A stretch of DNA of 64,000 nucleotides, from the NCBI GenBank assembly GCA_942491145.1, contig CALOBC010000008.1, positions 124,001 through 188,000 of the forward strand. Direction: 5' to 3'. The notes beneath the pieces were generated by a model. The model was given only the letters and a program-made list of their open reading frames with translations. It did not search any database and had not been told where the DNA came from. The DNA comes from CAXQUZ01 sp942491145. GTDB lineage: Bacteria > Myxococcota_A > UBA796 > UBA2385. A program made the position numbers and the translations under genes. Shown piece after piece: positions 9,318-17,494 of the stretch. The first letter of the stretch is position 1; each line of letters starts with the position of its first letter.

Positions 9318-10856
9318 ATGCTCGCCCCATCCGAGACCGCCCCAACCCCGGGGCCCCCACCGCTCCCGCGGGGCATCGGCACGGTGGCCGCCGCCCTCCT
9401 CACGCTCGTGGCCGCCCTCTTCTGGTTGCGGGATCCCCTCGCCGCATTCGACACGGCGCTGTGGGGACCGGACCAGCCGTGGGTCCACCGCGACTTCCTC
9501 GGCGCGTGGTGGCTGTTTCACGCCGCCGCTGATCCCGCGCTGGACCTCAGCCTCCAGAACCACCCCGCTGGCGCACTGAGCACCGCCCACCACATCCCCA
9601 ACCCTTGGGACGCCTGGGCCCTGGGCCCCTTGCTCGTCGGCCACAGCTTTCCGGGCTGGTGGAACCGGATGCAGCTGGCTCACCACCTCGCCAACCTCGG
9701 CGGCGTCATCGCGCTCGGCCGTGCAGCTGGACTGCGGGGGCTCTCGCTTGCGGTCGCGGGTCTGCTCGTGGGGGCCAGCCCGCTCATGCTCCACGAGGTC
9801 GCCGGTGGCCGCACGCTGTCCGGCGCGGTCTGGCCTGGACTGCTCGCCCTGGCGTGCCTGCTCCGAGGCCGGTCCGTCGCCGCCGGACTGCTCATCGGCA
9901 TCCAGGCCCTGCTCTATGTCTACAACGGGCTGGTGGTCTTTGTCATCGCTCTGCTGCTCGCCCCCAGCTGGGGACTGTTGGCCGTCGCGGTGCCCCTCGT
10001 CCCGTACTTGTGGTGGCTGCTCCCGGTCTTCAGCGGCACCGGCAGCGCCGCCCCTCCCGCAGACTACAGCGTGCTGCCCCTCTCCGGACTCATGGGCCTC
10101 CACACGGTGCCTGCCCGGCAGCGCCTTCTCCCGGTGCTCCTCCCAGCCGCCGTGCTTTCCCTCTGGGTCCACCGAAGCCCCCACCGCTGGCGCTGGGCCG
10201 CCGCCATCGCCGTCGCGGGTCTGGTCGCCCTCGGACCCACGCCGGGTGCAAAGAGCGACACCGCCTTGGTGGCCAGCCCCCTCGCTTGGATGGTCCGCTG
10301 CATCCCCGGTCTCGGCCGCATGCACCACCCGGTCCGCGCAGGACTCGTGCTCGTGCCCCTGCTCGCTGTGGTCGCCGCACGGGGGCTCCAAGCGCTCCCC
10401 AAACAGTGGCGCACAGTCGCCCACTCCACCGTGCTGGTGAGCATTCTCGCGCTCTCCCGCAGCGTCCCAGAAGCGGTCCCCCACGGCACCCCCCGTCCCC
10501 TGCCGGGCATCGCCCAAGCCCAGTGGCTTCGCCAGAACGCCGGGCCCATCGTGGATCTCACAGGCTCCGGAGCCGCGGCCTTGGGCCTGCAACCCCTGCA
10601 TGGACGACCCATGCTGGAGGGCCTGCGCCGCCCCCAGCCCAAGCCCGGGGACCACGACCCGGGCACCCTTCGCCGCGACGCCAACCGGTGGCTGGCCGGT
10701 CAGCGTCAGCCCACCCTCGGCGCCCGACTGCACGCCGCTGGCTTCACCCACGTGCTGGCGATCCCACGAACCGGGCAGCCCAGCGAGGTGCCCACCGACA
10801 TCCTCACCGCGGATCTGGGCCCGCCGGTCTACCCAGGGGTCTGGGCCCTCAAGTGA
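9318..10856 (+). CDS. Large polytopic membrane protein, GT-C-like
   Basis: A 512-residue protein with about ten membrane segments, starting with a helix near residues 22-37 (VAAALLTLVAALFWL). A large extracytoplasmic loop follows, with HRDFLGAWWLFHAAADPALDLSLQ and NHPAGALSTAHHIPNP. The C-terminal ~120 residues are soluble and end in GFTHVLAIPR...DLGPPVYPGVWAL, a layout common in DUF2079/DUF6044-like membrane glycosyltransferase relatives. The function is probably transfer or handling of lipid-linked glycans, by analogy only. The ATG at 9318 is chosen because the frame upstream overlaps the divergent gene. The 56-bp gap to that gene must hold both promoters. Confidence 0.7.
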   Translation: MLAPSETAPTPGPPPLPRGIGTVAAALLTLVAALFWLRDPLAAFDTALWGPDQPWVHRDFLGAWWLFHAAADPALDLSLQNHPAGALSTAHHIPNPWDAWALGPLLVGHSFPGWWNRMQLAHHLANLGGVIALGRAAGLRGLSLAVAGLLVGASPLMLHEVAGGRTLSGAVWPGLLALACLLRGRSVAAGLLIGIQALLYVYNGLVVFVIALLLAPSWGLLAVAVPLVPYLWWLLPVFSGTGSAAPPADYSVLPLSGLMGLHTVPARQRLLPVLLPAAVLSLWVHRSPHRWRWAAAIAVAGLVALGPTPGAKSDTALVASPLAWMVRCIPGLGRMHHPVRAGLVLVPLLAVVAARGLQALPKQWRTVAHSTVLVSILALSRSVPEAVPHGTPRPLPGIAQAQWLRQNAGPIVDLTGSGAAALGLQPLHGRPMLEGLRRPQPKPGDHDPGTLRRDANRWLAGQRQPTLGARLHAAGFTHVLAIPRTGQPSEVPTDILTADLGPPVYPGVWALK

Positions 10857-10877
10857 GCCCACACCCTGGGGTTCCGG

Positions 10878-13448
10878 TCAGGTCGCCACGATGTTGATCA
10901 GCCGCCCGGGCACATACACGAGCTTGCGGATGGTCTTGCCTTCGATGTACTTCTGGATGTTGGGATGGGCTTGGGCCTGGGCCAGCGCATCGTCCTTGCT
11001 CACATCCGTCGGCAGATCGAGCTTCGCCCGCAGCTTGCCCATGACCTGGACCACGACGGTCACCGTGTCGTCCACCAGCGCCGCCTCGTCCCACTCCGGC
11101 CACGCCGCGTAGGCGATGGTGGTGGAGTGGCCAAAGCGAGCCCAGAGCTCTTCGCCAAAGTGGGGCGCCCAGGGGCTCAGGATCTTGATGAAGGCTTCGG
11201 CGTCTTCGCGACTCGGCGTGTGGCCCTTGCACGCGTTGACGAACTCCATCATGCGGCTGATCGGCGTGTTGAGCTTGAGCGCCTCGATGCCTTCGGTCGC
11301 CTCTTTGATGGCGAGATGCAGCGCCCGGCGGGCGTCCTTGCTGGTCTCACCAAAGGGGCGTGACTCGCCAGACTCTTCGTCCACAAACAAGCGCCAAGCG
11401 CGGCTGAGGAAGCGGAACACCCCGTCGCAGCCGGCGGTCTGCCACGGCAGCGCACTGTCGAGGGGGCCCATGAACATCTCATAGGCGCGAAGGGTGTCGG
11501 CACCGTACTTCTCGACGATCTCCAGCGGGTCCACGCTGTTGTTCAGCGACTTGCCCATCTTGCCGAGCTTCTGTTCCACCGGCTCGCCAGTCTCGCGCAC
11601 GTACCAGTCCGTCTCGACCGCCTCGTTCGGCGGCCAAGCGCTCTTGAGCGTGGCCATCTCGCCCTTGCGATGCTCCACAGTGTCGGGATGGTGGTACTTC
11701 CCGGTCGCTGCCCGGTAGGCATAGGCCAGGATCATGCCCTGGTTGAACAAGCGCTGGTAGGGCTCTTTCGTGGGCACAAGGCCGCAGTCGAAGAGCACCT
11801 TGTGCCAGAACCGCGAGTAGAGCAGGTGGAGCACAGCGTGCTCGGCACCACCGATGTAGAGATCGACGTTCTGCCAGTAGTTGACGATGTTCTCGCCAAA
11901 TGCCGCCACCGTGTTGTGGGGGTCCATGTACCGCAGATAGTACCAGCACGAGCCGGCCCACTGGGGCATGGTGTTCAGCTCACGGCGGGCCTTCTGGCCA
12001 TTGATCTCGACGTTCAGCCACTCCGACGGCGCACGGGCCAGGGGCGGCTCACCGTCGGCGGTGGGCTTGTACTCGTCGACATGGGGCAACACAACCGGCA
12101 GCTGGTCCTCGGGAACGGGCACCACCGTGCCATCTTCGAGGTGGAGCATCGGGAAGGGCTCGCCCCAGTAGCGCTGGCGGCTGAACAGCCAGTCCCGCAG
12201 CTTGAAGTTCACCTTTCGCTCGCCCAGCCCTTCGTTCTCGAGCCAGTCGATGATGGCGGCCTTGAACGCACCCACATCCATGCCGTTGAAGCGACCGGAG
12301 TTGATGGCCTTGCCGTCGCCCGGCCACGCTTCGGCTTGGAAGTCGTGCGCCTTGCCGATGTCGTAGACCGGCACGATGTCCAGCCCGTACTTGGTGGCAA
12401 AGGCGTGGTCGCGCTCATCGTGGGCCGGAACCGCCATGATGGCGCCCGTACCGTACGAGATGAGCACGTAGTCGGCGACCCAGACCGGCACCCGCTCGCC
12501 GTTGACCGGGTTCACCGCGTAGGCGCCCGTGAACACGCCGGACTTCTCCTTTTCCGACGCGACCTGACGCTCCATGTCGGACTTGTTCTTCGCCGCCTCG
12601 ACATACGCGACAACAGCCTCACGCTGGGCATCGCTGGCGATCTGGGTCACCAGCTCATGCTCGGGCGCGAGCACGCAATAGGTCGCCCCAAACAGGGTGT
12701 CGGGGCGGGTGGTGTAGACCGAGAAGCTGCCGTCCTGACCCTCGATCTGGAACTGCAGCTCGGCGCCTTCGGACCGGCCGATCCACTGGCGCTGCATCTC
12801 GAGGATGCCCTCGGGCCAGTCGAGCCCCTCCAGATCGTCGAGCAGCCGCTGGGCGTACTCGGTGATCTTGAGCACCCACTGCTTCATGTTGCGCCGCTCA
12901 ACCGGGTCGCCCGTCTCGCCGTAGCGACCGTCCACGACCTCTTCGTTGGCGAGCACCGTGCCCAGCGCAGGGCACCAGTTCACCGGCACCTCGTCCAGGT
13001 AGGCAAGGCCCTGCTCATGGAGCTTCAGGAAGATCCACTGGGTCCAGTGGTAGTAGTCAGGCTCGCATGTGCTGACCTCGCGCTCCCAGTTGAAGCTGAA
13101 GCCCAGGGCCTTGAGCTGCTCGCGGAAGTAGGCGATGCGCTCCCGCGTGATGGTCGCCGGGTGGCGGTTCTCTCGCTGGGCGGCCCGCTCGGCTGCGAGG
13201 CCAAAGCTGTCGAAGCCGATGGGGTTGAGGACCGCAAAGCCCTTCATCCGCTTGTAACGCGCCACAATGTCGATGGCCGTGTAGCTCTCGGGGTGGCCCA
13301 CATGCAGGCCCGAACCCGAGGGATACGGGAACATGCATAGCGAATAATACTTGGGCTTACTGAGGTCTTCCGTGACATGGAAGGTCCCGTTGTCTTCCCA
13401 GTACTGCTGCCATCGGGGCTCGATGTCGGCGGGCGTGTAGCGGCTCAT
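10878..13448 (-). CDS. leuS: Leucyl-tRNA synthetase
   Basis: An 856-residue class I aminoacyl-tRNA synthetase that charges tRNA-Leu in the cytoplasm; the length is normal for bacterial LeuRS. Seen are the HIGH signature as HVGH (residues 49-52, in FPYPSGSGLHVGHPESY), the connective editing (CP1) domain with TTRPDTLFGATY and GTGAIMAVPAHDERDHAFA, and the KMSKS loop as KMGKS (GKMGKSLNNSVDP). The C-terminal end GKTIRKLVYVPGRLINIVAT is also typical. KMGKS instead of KMSKS is a mild variant. GAGGA lies eight bases upstream of the ATG at 13448; an in-frame ATG at 13457 is too close to that site. The gene is convergent with the membrane protein gene ending 21 bp away. Confidence 0.97.
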   Translation of the reverse strand: MSRYTPADIEPRWQQYWEDNGTFHVTEDLSKPKYYSLCMFPYPSGSGLHVGHPESYTAIDIVARYKRMKGFAVLNPIGFDSFGLAAERAAQRENRHPATITRERIAYFREQLKALGFSFNWEREVSTCEPDYYHWTQWIFLKLHEQGLAYLDEVPVNWCPALGTVLANEEVVDGRYGETGDPVERRNMKQWVLKITEYAQRLLDDLEGLDWPEGILEMQRQWIGRSEGAELQFQIEGQDGSFSVYTTRPDTLFGATYCVLAPEHELVTQIASDAQREAVVAYVEAAKNKSDMERQVASEKEKSGVFTGAYAVNPVNGERVPVWVADYVLISYGTGAIMAVPAHDERDHAFATKYGLDIVPVYDIGKAHDFQAEAWPGDGKAINSGRFNGMDVGAFKAAIIDWLENEGLGERKVNFKLRDWLFSRQRYWGEPFPMLHLEDGTVVPVPEDQLPVVLPHVDEYKPTADGEPPLARAPSEWLNVEINGQKARRELNTMPQWAGSCWYYLRYMDPHNTVAAFGENIVNYWQNVDLYIGGAEHAVLHLLYSRFWHKVLFDCGLVPTKEPYQRLFNQGMILAYAYRAATGKYHHPDTVEHRKGEMATLKSAWPPNEAVETDWYVRETGEPVEQKLGKMGKSLNNSVDPLEIVEKYGADTLRAYEMFMGPLDSALPWQTAGCDGVFRFLSRAWRLFVDEESGESRPFGETSKDARRALHLAIKEATEGIEALKLNTPISRMMEFVNACKGHTPSREDAEAFIKILSPWAPHFGEELWARFGHSTTIAYAAWPEWDEAALVDDTVTVVVQVMGKLRAKLDLPTDVSKDDALAQAQAHPNIQKYIEGKTIRKLVYVPGRLINIVAT

Positions 13449-13575
13449 GGTGGGCATCCTCGTGCTTCGGCACCCCCGACGTCCACGCTTGAGGGTCGCC
13501 AGCGGCCGCCCGCTCGTATCCCGGAAGCTGCCCACCCGGGGCAGGATAGCCGTGCCCCGTCCACCGGGAGGCCTT

Positions 13576-13878
13576 GTGCACACCGACCTCAGCATCTGGC
13601 ACGCCCTCGAGGACTGCCGTGGCCCCGGGCTCCTGGTCCTCACGGCACCGGCGTGTGGTGCGTGCCGTCGCCTCGACCGCCTGCTCCAAGACCTCGACCT
13701 CACCCTGCCCATCATTCGCGCCAACGCCGAGCGCTGCGGCGGACTCATCGAAGAGCTGGAGGTCTTTCACCTGCCCGCGGTCTTTCCGGTCCACGACGGC
13801 GAACCGGGCCCTCCGCTCCAGTTCGAGCTGACGGCGGCCAGCTTGCAAGGCGCGCTGCAGGACGCCGGCCTGGGCTGA
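13576..13878 (+). CDS. Small thioredoxin-like protein (CGAC)
   Basis: A 100-residue cytoplasmic thioredoxin-fold protein. The strand-turn GPGLLVLTAPACGACRRLDRLLQDL places a CxxC motif (C27-G-A-C30) at the start of the first helix. EVFHLPAVFPVHDGEPG follows, where LPA supplies the cis-proline. CGAC in place of CGPC suggests a reductase, a glutaredoxin-like role or a carrier with special redox properties. The GTG at 13576, with GGGAGG four bases upstream, is preferred to the earlier in-frame ATG at 13447 because the family similarity begins here. The gene is followed by a strong hairpin and is divergent from leuS. Confidence 0.7.
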   Translation: MHTDLSIWHALEDCRGPGLLVLTAPACGACRRLDRLLQDLDLTLPIIRANAERCGGLIEELEVFHLPAVFPVHDGEPGPPLQFELTAASLQGALQDAGLG

Positions 13879-13896
13879 GCGCCCCCACGGGGGCGC
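13879..13896 (+). terminator. Strong GC hairpin after thioredoxin-like gene
   Basis: A perfect 8-bp repeat, GCGCCCCC at 13879-13886 and GGGGGCGC at 13889-13896, starts at the base after the stop codon. There is no T-run, so it may slow or end transcription only in part. Confidence 0.45.
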
Positions 13897-13922
13897 CCAA
13901 GACCAGCACATCGGCACACCAC

Positions 13923-13931
13923 TGCTATGCT
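13923..13931 (+). promoter_or_regulatory. Candidate extended -10 element (TGCTATGCT)
   Basis: TGCTATGCT lies about 75 bp upstream of the FHA-sigma54 activator start. It matches the extended -10 layout TGnTATNNT and resembles elements at 50095 and 58010. No good -35 box is seen at the expected distance. Confidence 0.25.
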
Positions 13932-14004
13932 CACCCTCCGGTGGCTGTGGGGGACACTCCGAGGTTGTGCCCACCGCTTGACCCTGTGCCCCGAGGAGCT
14001 GCTC

Positions 14005-15594
14005 GTGCCCACACTGCGCATCCACCGAGAGGGCGTTCTGCTGGTGGAACACCGCCTGCGCCCCGGTCGCACCACCATCGGGCGGGCGGACTCCTGCGAC
14101 CTCGCCCTGCCCGGCGAGACCGTCAGCCGAGTGCACTGCATCCTCGACGGGCGCGACGGCCAGTGGACCATCATCGACCGCTCCCGCCACGGCACCACCA
14201 TCGACGGGGTGCCCACCACCGGCGCCCGGGCGGTGGTCGCGGACGGCAGCCAGATCGGTGTCGGCCCCTTCCTGCTGGAGCTGTCGCTGGAGCTCGGCGC
14301 GGCCGCCCCGACCGCCCCCCGAGAGCCCGAGCACAGCCACGAGCTGGTGTTGGCCCACGACGGGGGCTCTTTCGCCGTGGAGCGGGCACGCCTGACCATC
14401 ACCGAAGGCCCCAACGCCGGCGACGTGCACATCCTCGAAGCGACCCGGATCAGCCTGGGCGGCCCGGGAAGCGGCTTGGTCCTGGCCGATCCCCTGCTCG
14501 CCCGGCACCACTGCTGGCTTCGTGTGGCCCGAGGCCGAGTGATGCTGGAGCCCGGCGCTGGCCCCGTCCAGTTCGACGGTCACCGCCTGCGCGAGATCAC
14601 CCCCATCCAGTCCGAGGAACAATTCCGCATCGGCGACACGATGCTCCAAGTGGGCCGGGACCAACAAGACGAGCTGCCCTACGCCCAACGCTTTGGCGAC
14701 TTGGTCGGCGAGAGTGACGCGATGCGGCGGCTCTTCGGCACGCTGCGTCGCATGGCCGGGCACCACTACACGATGCTGGTCATCGGCGAGAGCGGCACGG
14801 GCAAGGAGCTCATCGCCCGGGGCGTGCATGACCACAGCAAGCGCTCGGAGCGGGCGTTTGTCGCGCTGAACTGTGGTGCGATCTCACCCACCCTCTTCGA
14901 GAGTGAGCTGTTCGGGCACGAAAAGGGCGCCTTCACGGGCGCGGACAAGCGCCGAGCTGGGGCCTTCCAGCAAGCCGACGGGGGCACGCTGTTCCTGGAC
15001 GAGATCGGCGAGCTGCCCGAAGACGCCCAGGCCAAGCTGCTGCGCGCCCTGGAGACCGGCGAGGTGCGCCGGGTGGGGGGCAATGCCGTGGAGTTTCCTG
15101 ATGTGCGGGTCGTGGCCGCCACCAACCGCGATCTTGCCCGAGAGGTCCAGGAGGGTCGCTTCCGGGAGGACCTCTTCTTCCGTCTGGCAGTGCTCAGCGT
15201 GCAAGTGCCGCCGTTGCGGGACCGCATCGACGACGTGCCCATCCTCGCGGCCACCCTTTGTCGCGCACTGGGCGGGGCGGAGCTGACCGCGGGCGCGATG
15301 GAGCTGCTCCAGCGCCACCGATGGCCCGGAAATGTGCGCGAGCTCCGCAATGTGCTCACCCGCGCCTATGTCATGCACGGGTCGCGGATCGACAAGGATG
15401 CCTTGTCTTTCCACCAGCTTGGACCGCCCCCTGCCCCGGCACGCCCCCAAAAGGCGGATGGCGAAGCTGCTGAGAAAGCCTATCTGGAGAGCATTCTCGA
15501 AAGCAACGGGGGCAATCGCTCCGCCGCCGCCCGGGAATTGGGGGTCGCCCGCAGCACGCTGCACTACAAGCTGAAGAAGCACAACCTGATGTAG
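14005..15594 (+). CDS. Sigma54-dependent activator with tandem FHA domains
   Basis: A 529-residue transcription activator. Residues 1-100 form an FHA domain with intact phosphothreonine-binding motifs (IGR at 25-27, SRVH at 41-44, HGTTIDG at 62-68). Residues ~128-216 look like a second, degenerate FHA domain (SLGGPGSG, LLARHHCWL). The AAA+ domain follows, with Walker A GESGTGKE (261-268), the sigma54-contacting GAFTGA (308-313) and Walker B LFLDE (329-333). A Fis-type helix-turn-helix ends the protein (NRSAAARELGVARSTLHYKL). There is no receiver domain, so the input is probably a phosphothreonine from a Ser/Thr kinase, as known for myxobacterial FHA-type enhancer-binding proteins. The GTG at 14005 has GAGGAG six bases upstream. 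Confidence 0.92.
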   Translation: MPTLRIHREGVLLVEHRLRPGRTTIGRADSCDLALPGETVSRVHCILDGRDGQWTIIDRSRHGTTIDGVPTTGARAVVADGSQIGVGPFLLELSLELGAAAPTAPREPEHSHELVLAHDGGSFAVERARLTITEGPNAGDVHILEATRISLGGPGSGLVLADPLLARHHCWLRVARGRVMLEPGAGPVQFDGHRLREITPIQSEEQFRIGDTMLQVGRDQQDELPYAQRFGDLVGESDAMRRLFGTLRRMAGHHYTMLVIGESGTGKELIARGVHDHSKRSERAFVALNCGAISPTLFESELFGHEKGAFTGADKRRAGAFQQADGGTLFLDEIGELPEDAQAKLLRALETGEVRRVGGNAVEFPDVRVVAATNRDLAREVQEGRFREDLFFRLAVLSVQVPPLRDRIDDVPILAATLCRALGGAELTAGAMELLQRHRWPGNVRELRNVLTRAYVMHGSRIDKDALSFHQLGPPPAPARPQKADGEAAEKAYLESILESNGGNRSAAARELGVARSTLHYKLKKHNLM

Positions 15595-15662
15595 CCGGAC
15601 CCACTCTGCCCCCCTCCCCTCCCGACGACGCCACCCCGCCAGAGGTCACCGCCACGGGGCCA

Positions 15663-16097
15663 GTGGACGAGGTGGCACTGGACATCGGGGATGACGCGGC
15701 GAGCCGGGGCCTGCTCGACCACTGGGACGCCACGGACGCATCCCGTTCCGGGGACGCCACCGCCGCCGAGCGCACGGGCGAGCTGTCCCAAGGGGCGGCC
15801 GCGCCCACCGATGTGCGCTTGTTGGGAGAGCTGTTGCGCTTTGCCGGCCCAGACCCTGAAGCGCGGGCCCGCACCCTGGAGCTGGAGGGCACCCGCACGG
15901 GGCACCCGCCTGGGTATCGGGCATGGCTGGTCGCCCACAGTGCGGTCGCCATCACCGACTTGCCGAGCCCACCGCTGGAGTGGCCCCAGGCTGTCGACGC
16001 ACCACGGGCACGGCCACCGTCCTTCGTCGCCGGCATCATCGTCGGCGTGGTGGTCGGGCTGCTGTGCGGTGTGGCCTTTTTGCTGATGGAGGGCTGA
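15663..16097 (+). CDS. Small C-terminally anchored membrane protein, unknown
   Basis: A 144-residue acidic protein with a single hydrophobic helix at the very C-terminus (SFVAGIIVGVVVGLLCGVAFLLM), so it is probably tail-anchored with its domain in the cytoplasm. No family is recognised. It follows the FHA-sigma54 gene by 68 bp on the same strand and may be co-transcribed. The start is uncertain: GTG at 15663 is the first standard start, but the in-frame stretch upstream to about 15606 has similar composition and could also be coding. Confidence 0.55.
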   Translation: MDEVALDIGDDAASRGLLDHWDATDASRSGDATAAERTGELSQGAAAPTDVRLLGELLRFAGPDPEARARTLELEGTRTGHPPGYRAWLVAHSAVAITDLPSPPLEWPQAVDAPRARPPSFVAGIIVGVVVGLLCGVAFLLMEG

Positions 16098-16130
16098 TCC
16101 CCAGCGGATCAGGCCCCCCAGAACACCCGC

Positions 16131-17363
16131 CTACCGCCGGCGCCGGCGCTTCGGCGGGGGGCTGTCGTCCATGCCGTCGTCCCCACGACCATGCCCACCC
16201 CCCGCAACCGGCGCGGGACCCGCTTCTTGCACCGGGTACACGCCGTGCACTTCTTTGCGGAAGTCCTCGAAGCTGCCGTCCAAGATCGAGTTGCGCATGT
16301 CGCCCATGAACTTCGCAAAGAACGCGAGGTTGTGGATCGTGCACAGCGCCGAGGACAGCACCTCACCCACCCGGAACAAGTGGTTCAGGTAGGCACGGGT
16401 GAAGTTGGAGCAGGCGTAGCAGTCGCACGAGGCGTCGATCGGGAACATGTCCGACCGGTACCGCTTGTCCGTCAGGCGGATGCGACCCCGGGTTGTGTAG
16501 ACCGTGCCCGAGCGCGCATGCCGCGTGGCGATGACGCAGTCGAACATGTCGATGCCCCGGGCCACCCCTTCGACCAGATCGACCGGTCGGCCGACCCCCA
16601 TCAAGTAGCGGGGCCGGTCCGCCGGCAGCAGGTGCGTGGTCCAGTCGAGCACTTCGCACATGATCTGGTGGCCTTCCCCCACGCTGAGCCCCCCGATCGC
16701 GTAGCCATCGAAGCCGATCTCGGTGATCTGGCGCGCCGACTTCTCGCGAAGGTCCTTCCAGAAGCCACCCTGGACGATCCCGAACAGCGACTGGTCCTCG
16801 CGGGTGTGGGCCACCTTGCTGCGGAGCTCCCAGCGGGCCGTGCGGTCCACGGATCGCTCCGCCGCGGCCTTGTCGGTGCCGAACGCGAGGCACTCGTCGA
16901 AGACCATCGCGATGTCGGCACCCAGGAGCTGCTGGATCTCCATCGATCGTTCTGGGGACAAGAACGTCTTCCGCCCGTCGACCTCGTAGGCAAAGGTGAC
17001 GCCTTCTTCGGTCACACTCGCCTTTTTCAGGCTGAACACCTGAAAGCCACCGGAGTCGGTGAGGATCGGCAGGTCCACGTTCATCATGCCGTGCAAGCCG
17101 CCGTGTTTGGCGACCAGTTTCTCACCCGGCCTCTGGGACAGATGATACGTATTTGCCAGGATAATCTGTGTGTTGGTTCTCTGGACATGATCCGGGGGAA
17201 GGGTACGGATTGCCCCCTGGGTCCCAACCGGCATGAACACGGGCGTCTGGACTTGGCCACGTGCGAGATGGAGCGTGCCCGCCCGCGCTTGAGCGGTGGC
17301 AGGCGAGGTCGTGCCGTCGACAGTGAACGGGAAGTGATACACGTGGACGCACCAGTGGGGCAT
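16131..17363 (-). CDS. tgt: Queuine/preQ1 tRNA-ribosyltransferase
   Basis: A 410-residue tRNA-guanine transglycosylase, which swaps guanine 34 of GUN-anticodon tRNAs for preQ1 on the path to queuosine. Seen are TPVFMPVGTQGAIRTL, the substrate-binding DSGGFQVFSL, GIVQGG, GFDGYAIGGLSVGE and the nucleophile region FDCVIATRHARSG. The zinc site is CDCYAC with a downstream His in NHLF. The C-terminal ~35 residues are a low-complexity Gly/Pro/Arg tail ending in KRRRRR, an addition not needed for the fold. The exact start is unclear (ATG at 17363 or 17369, no good ribosome site). It is divergent from the PP2C fusion gene. Confidence 0.95.
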   Translation of the reverse strand: MPHWCVHVYHFPFTVDGTTSPATAQARAGTLHLARGQVQTPVFMPVGTQGAIRTLPPDHVQRTNTQIILANTYHLSQRPGEKLVAKHGGLHGMMNVDLPILTDSGGFQVFSLKKASVTEEGVTFAYEVDGRKTFLSPERSMEIQQLLGADIAMVFDECLAFGTDKAAAERSVDRTARWELRSKVAHTREDQSLFGIVQGGFWKDLREKSARQITEIGFDGYAIGGLSVGEGHQIMCEVLDWTTHLLPADRPRYLMGVGRPVDLVEGVARGIDMFDCVIATRHARSGTVYTTRGRIRLTDKRYRSDMFPIDASCDCYACSNFTRAYLNHLFRVGEVLSSALCTIHNLAFFAKFMGDMRNSILDGSFEDFRKEVHGVYPVQEAGPAPVAGGGHGRGDDGMDDSPPPKRRRRR

Positions 17364-17378
17364 TGACATCGGGCTGCA

Positions 17379-17407
17379 TTGCCCGACGGTCGCTACAGCC
17401 CTACTAT
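17379..17407 (+). promoter_or_regulatory. Candidate sigma70-type promoter
   Basis: TTGCCC (17379-17384) and TACTAT (17402-17407) are separated by exactly 17 bases. They sit about 90 bp upstream of the PP2C fusion gene, in the divergent region shared with tgt. This is among the best -35/-10 pairs I could find in the window. Confidence 0.45.
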
Positions 17408-17494
17408 GCCCCGCAGCCGTCCGAGGCCCGGACGGTTGAATCAGACTGGCCCGTGGGCCGCAAAAGTCGTTCGCCGACCCTTGACGGGACTTCG

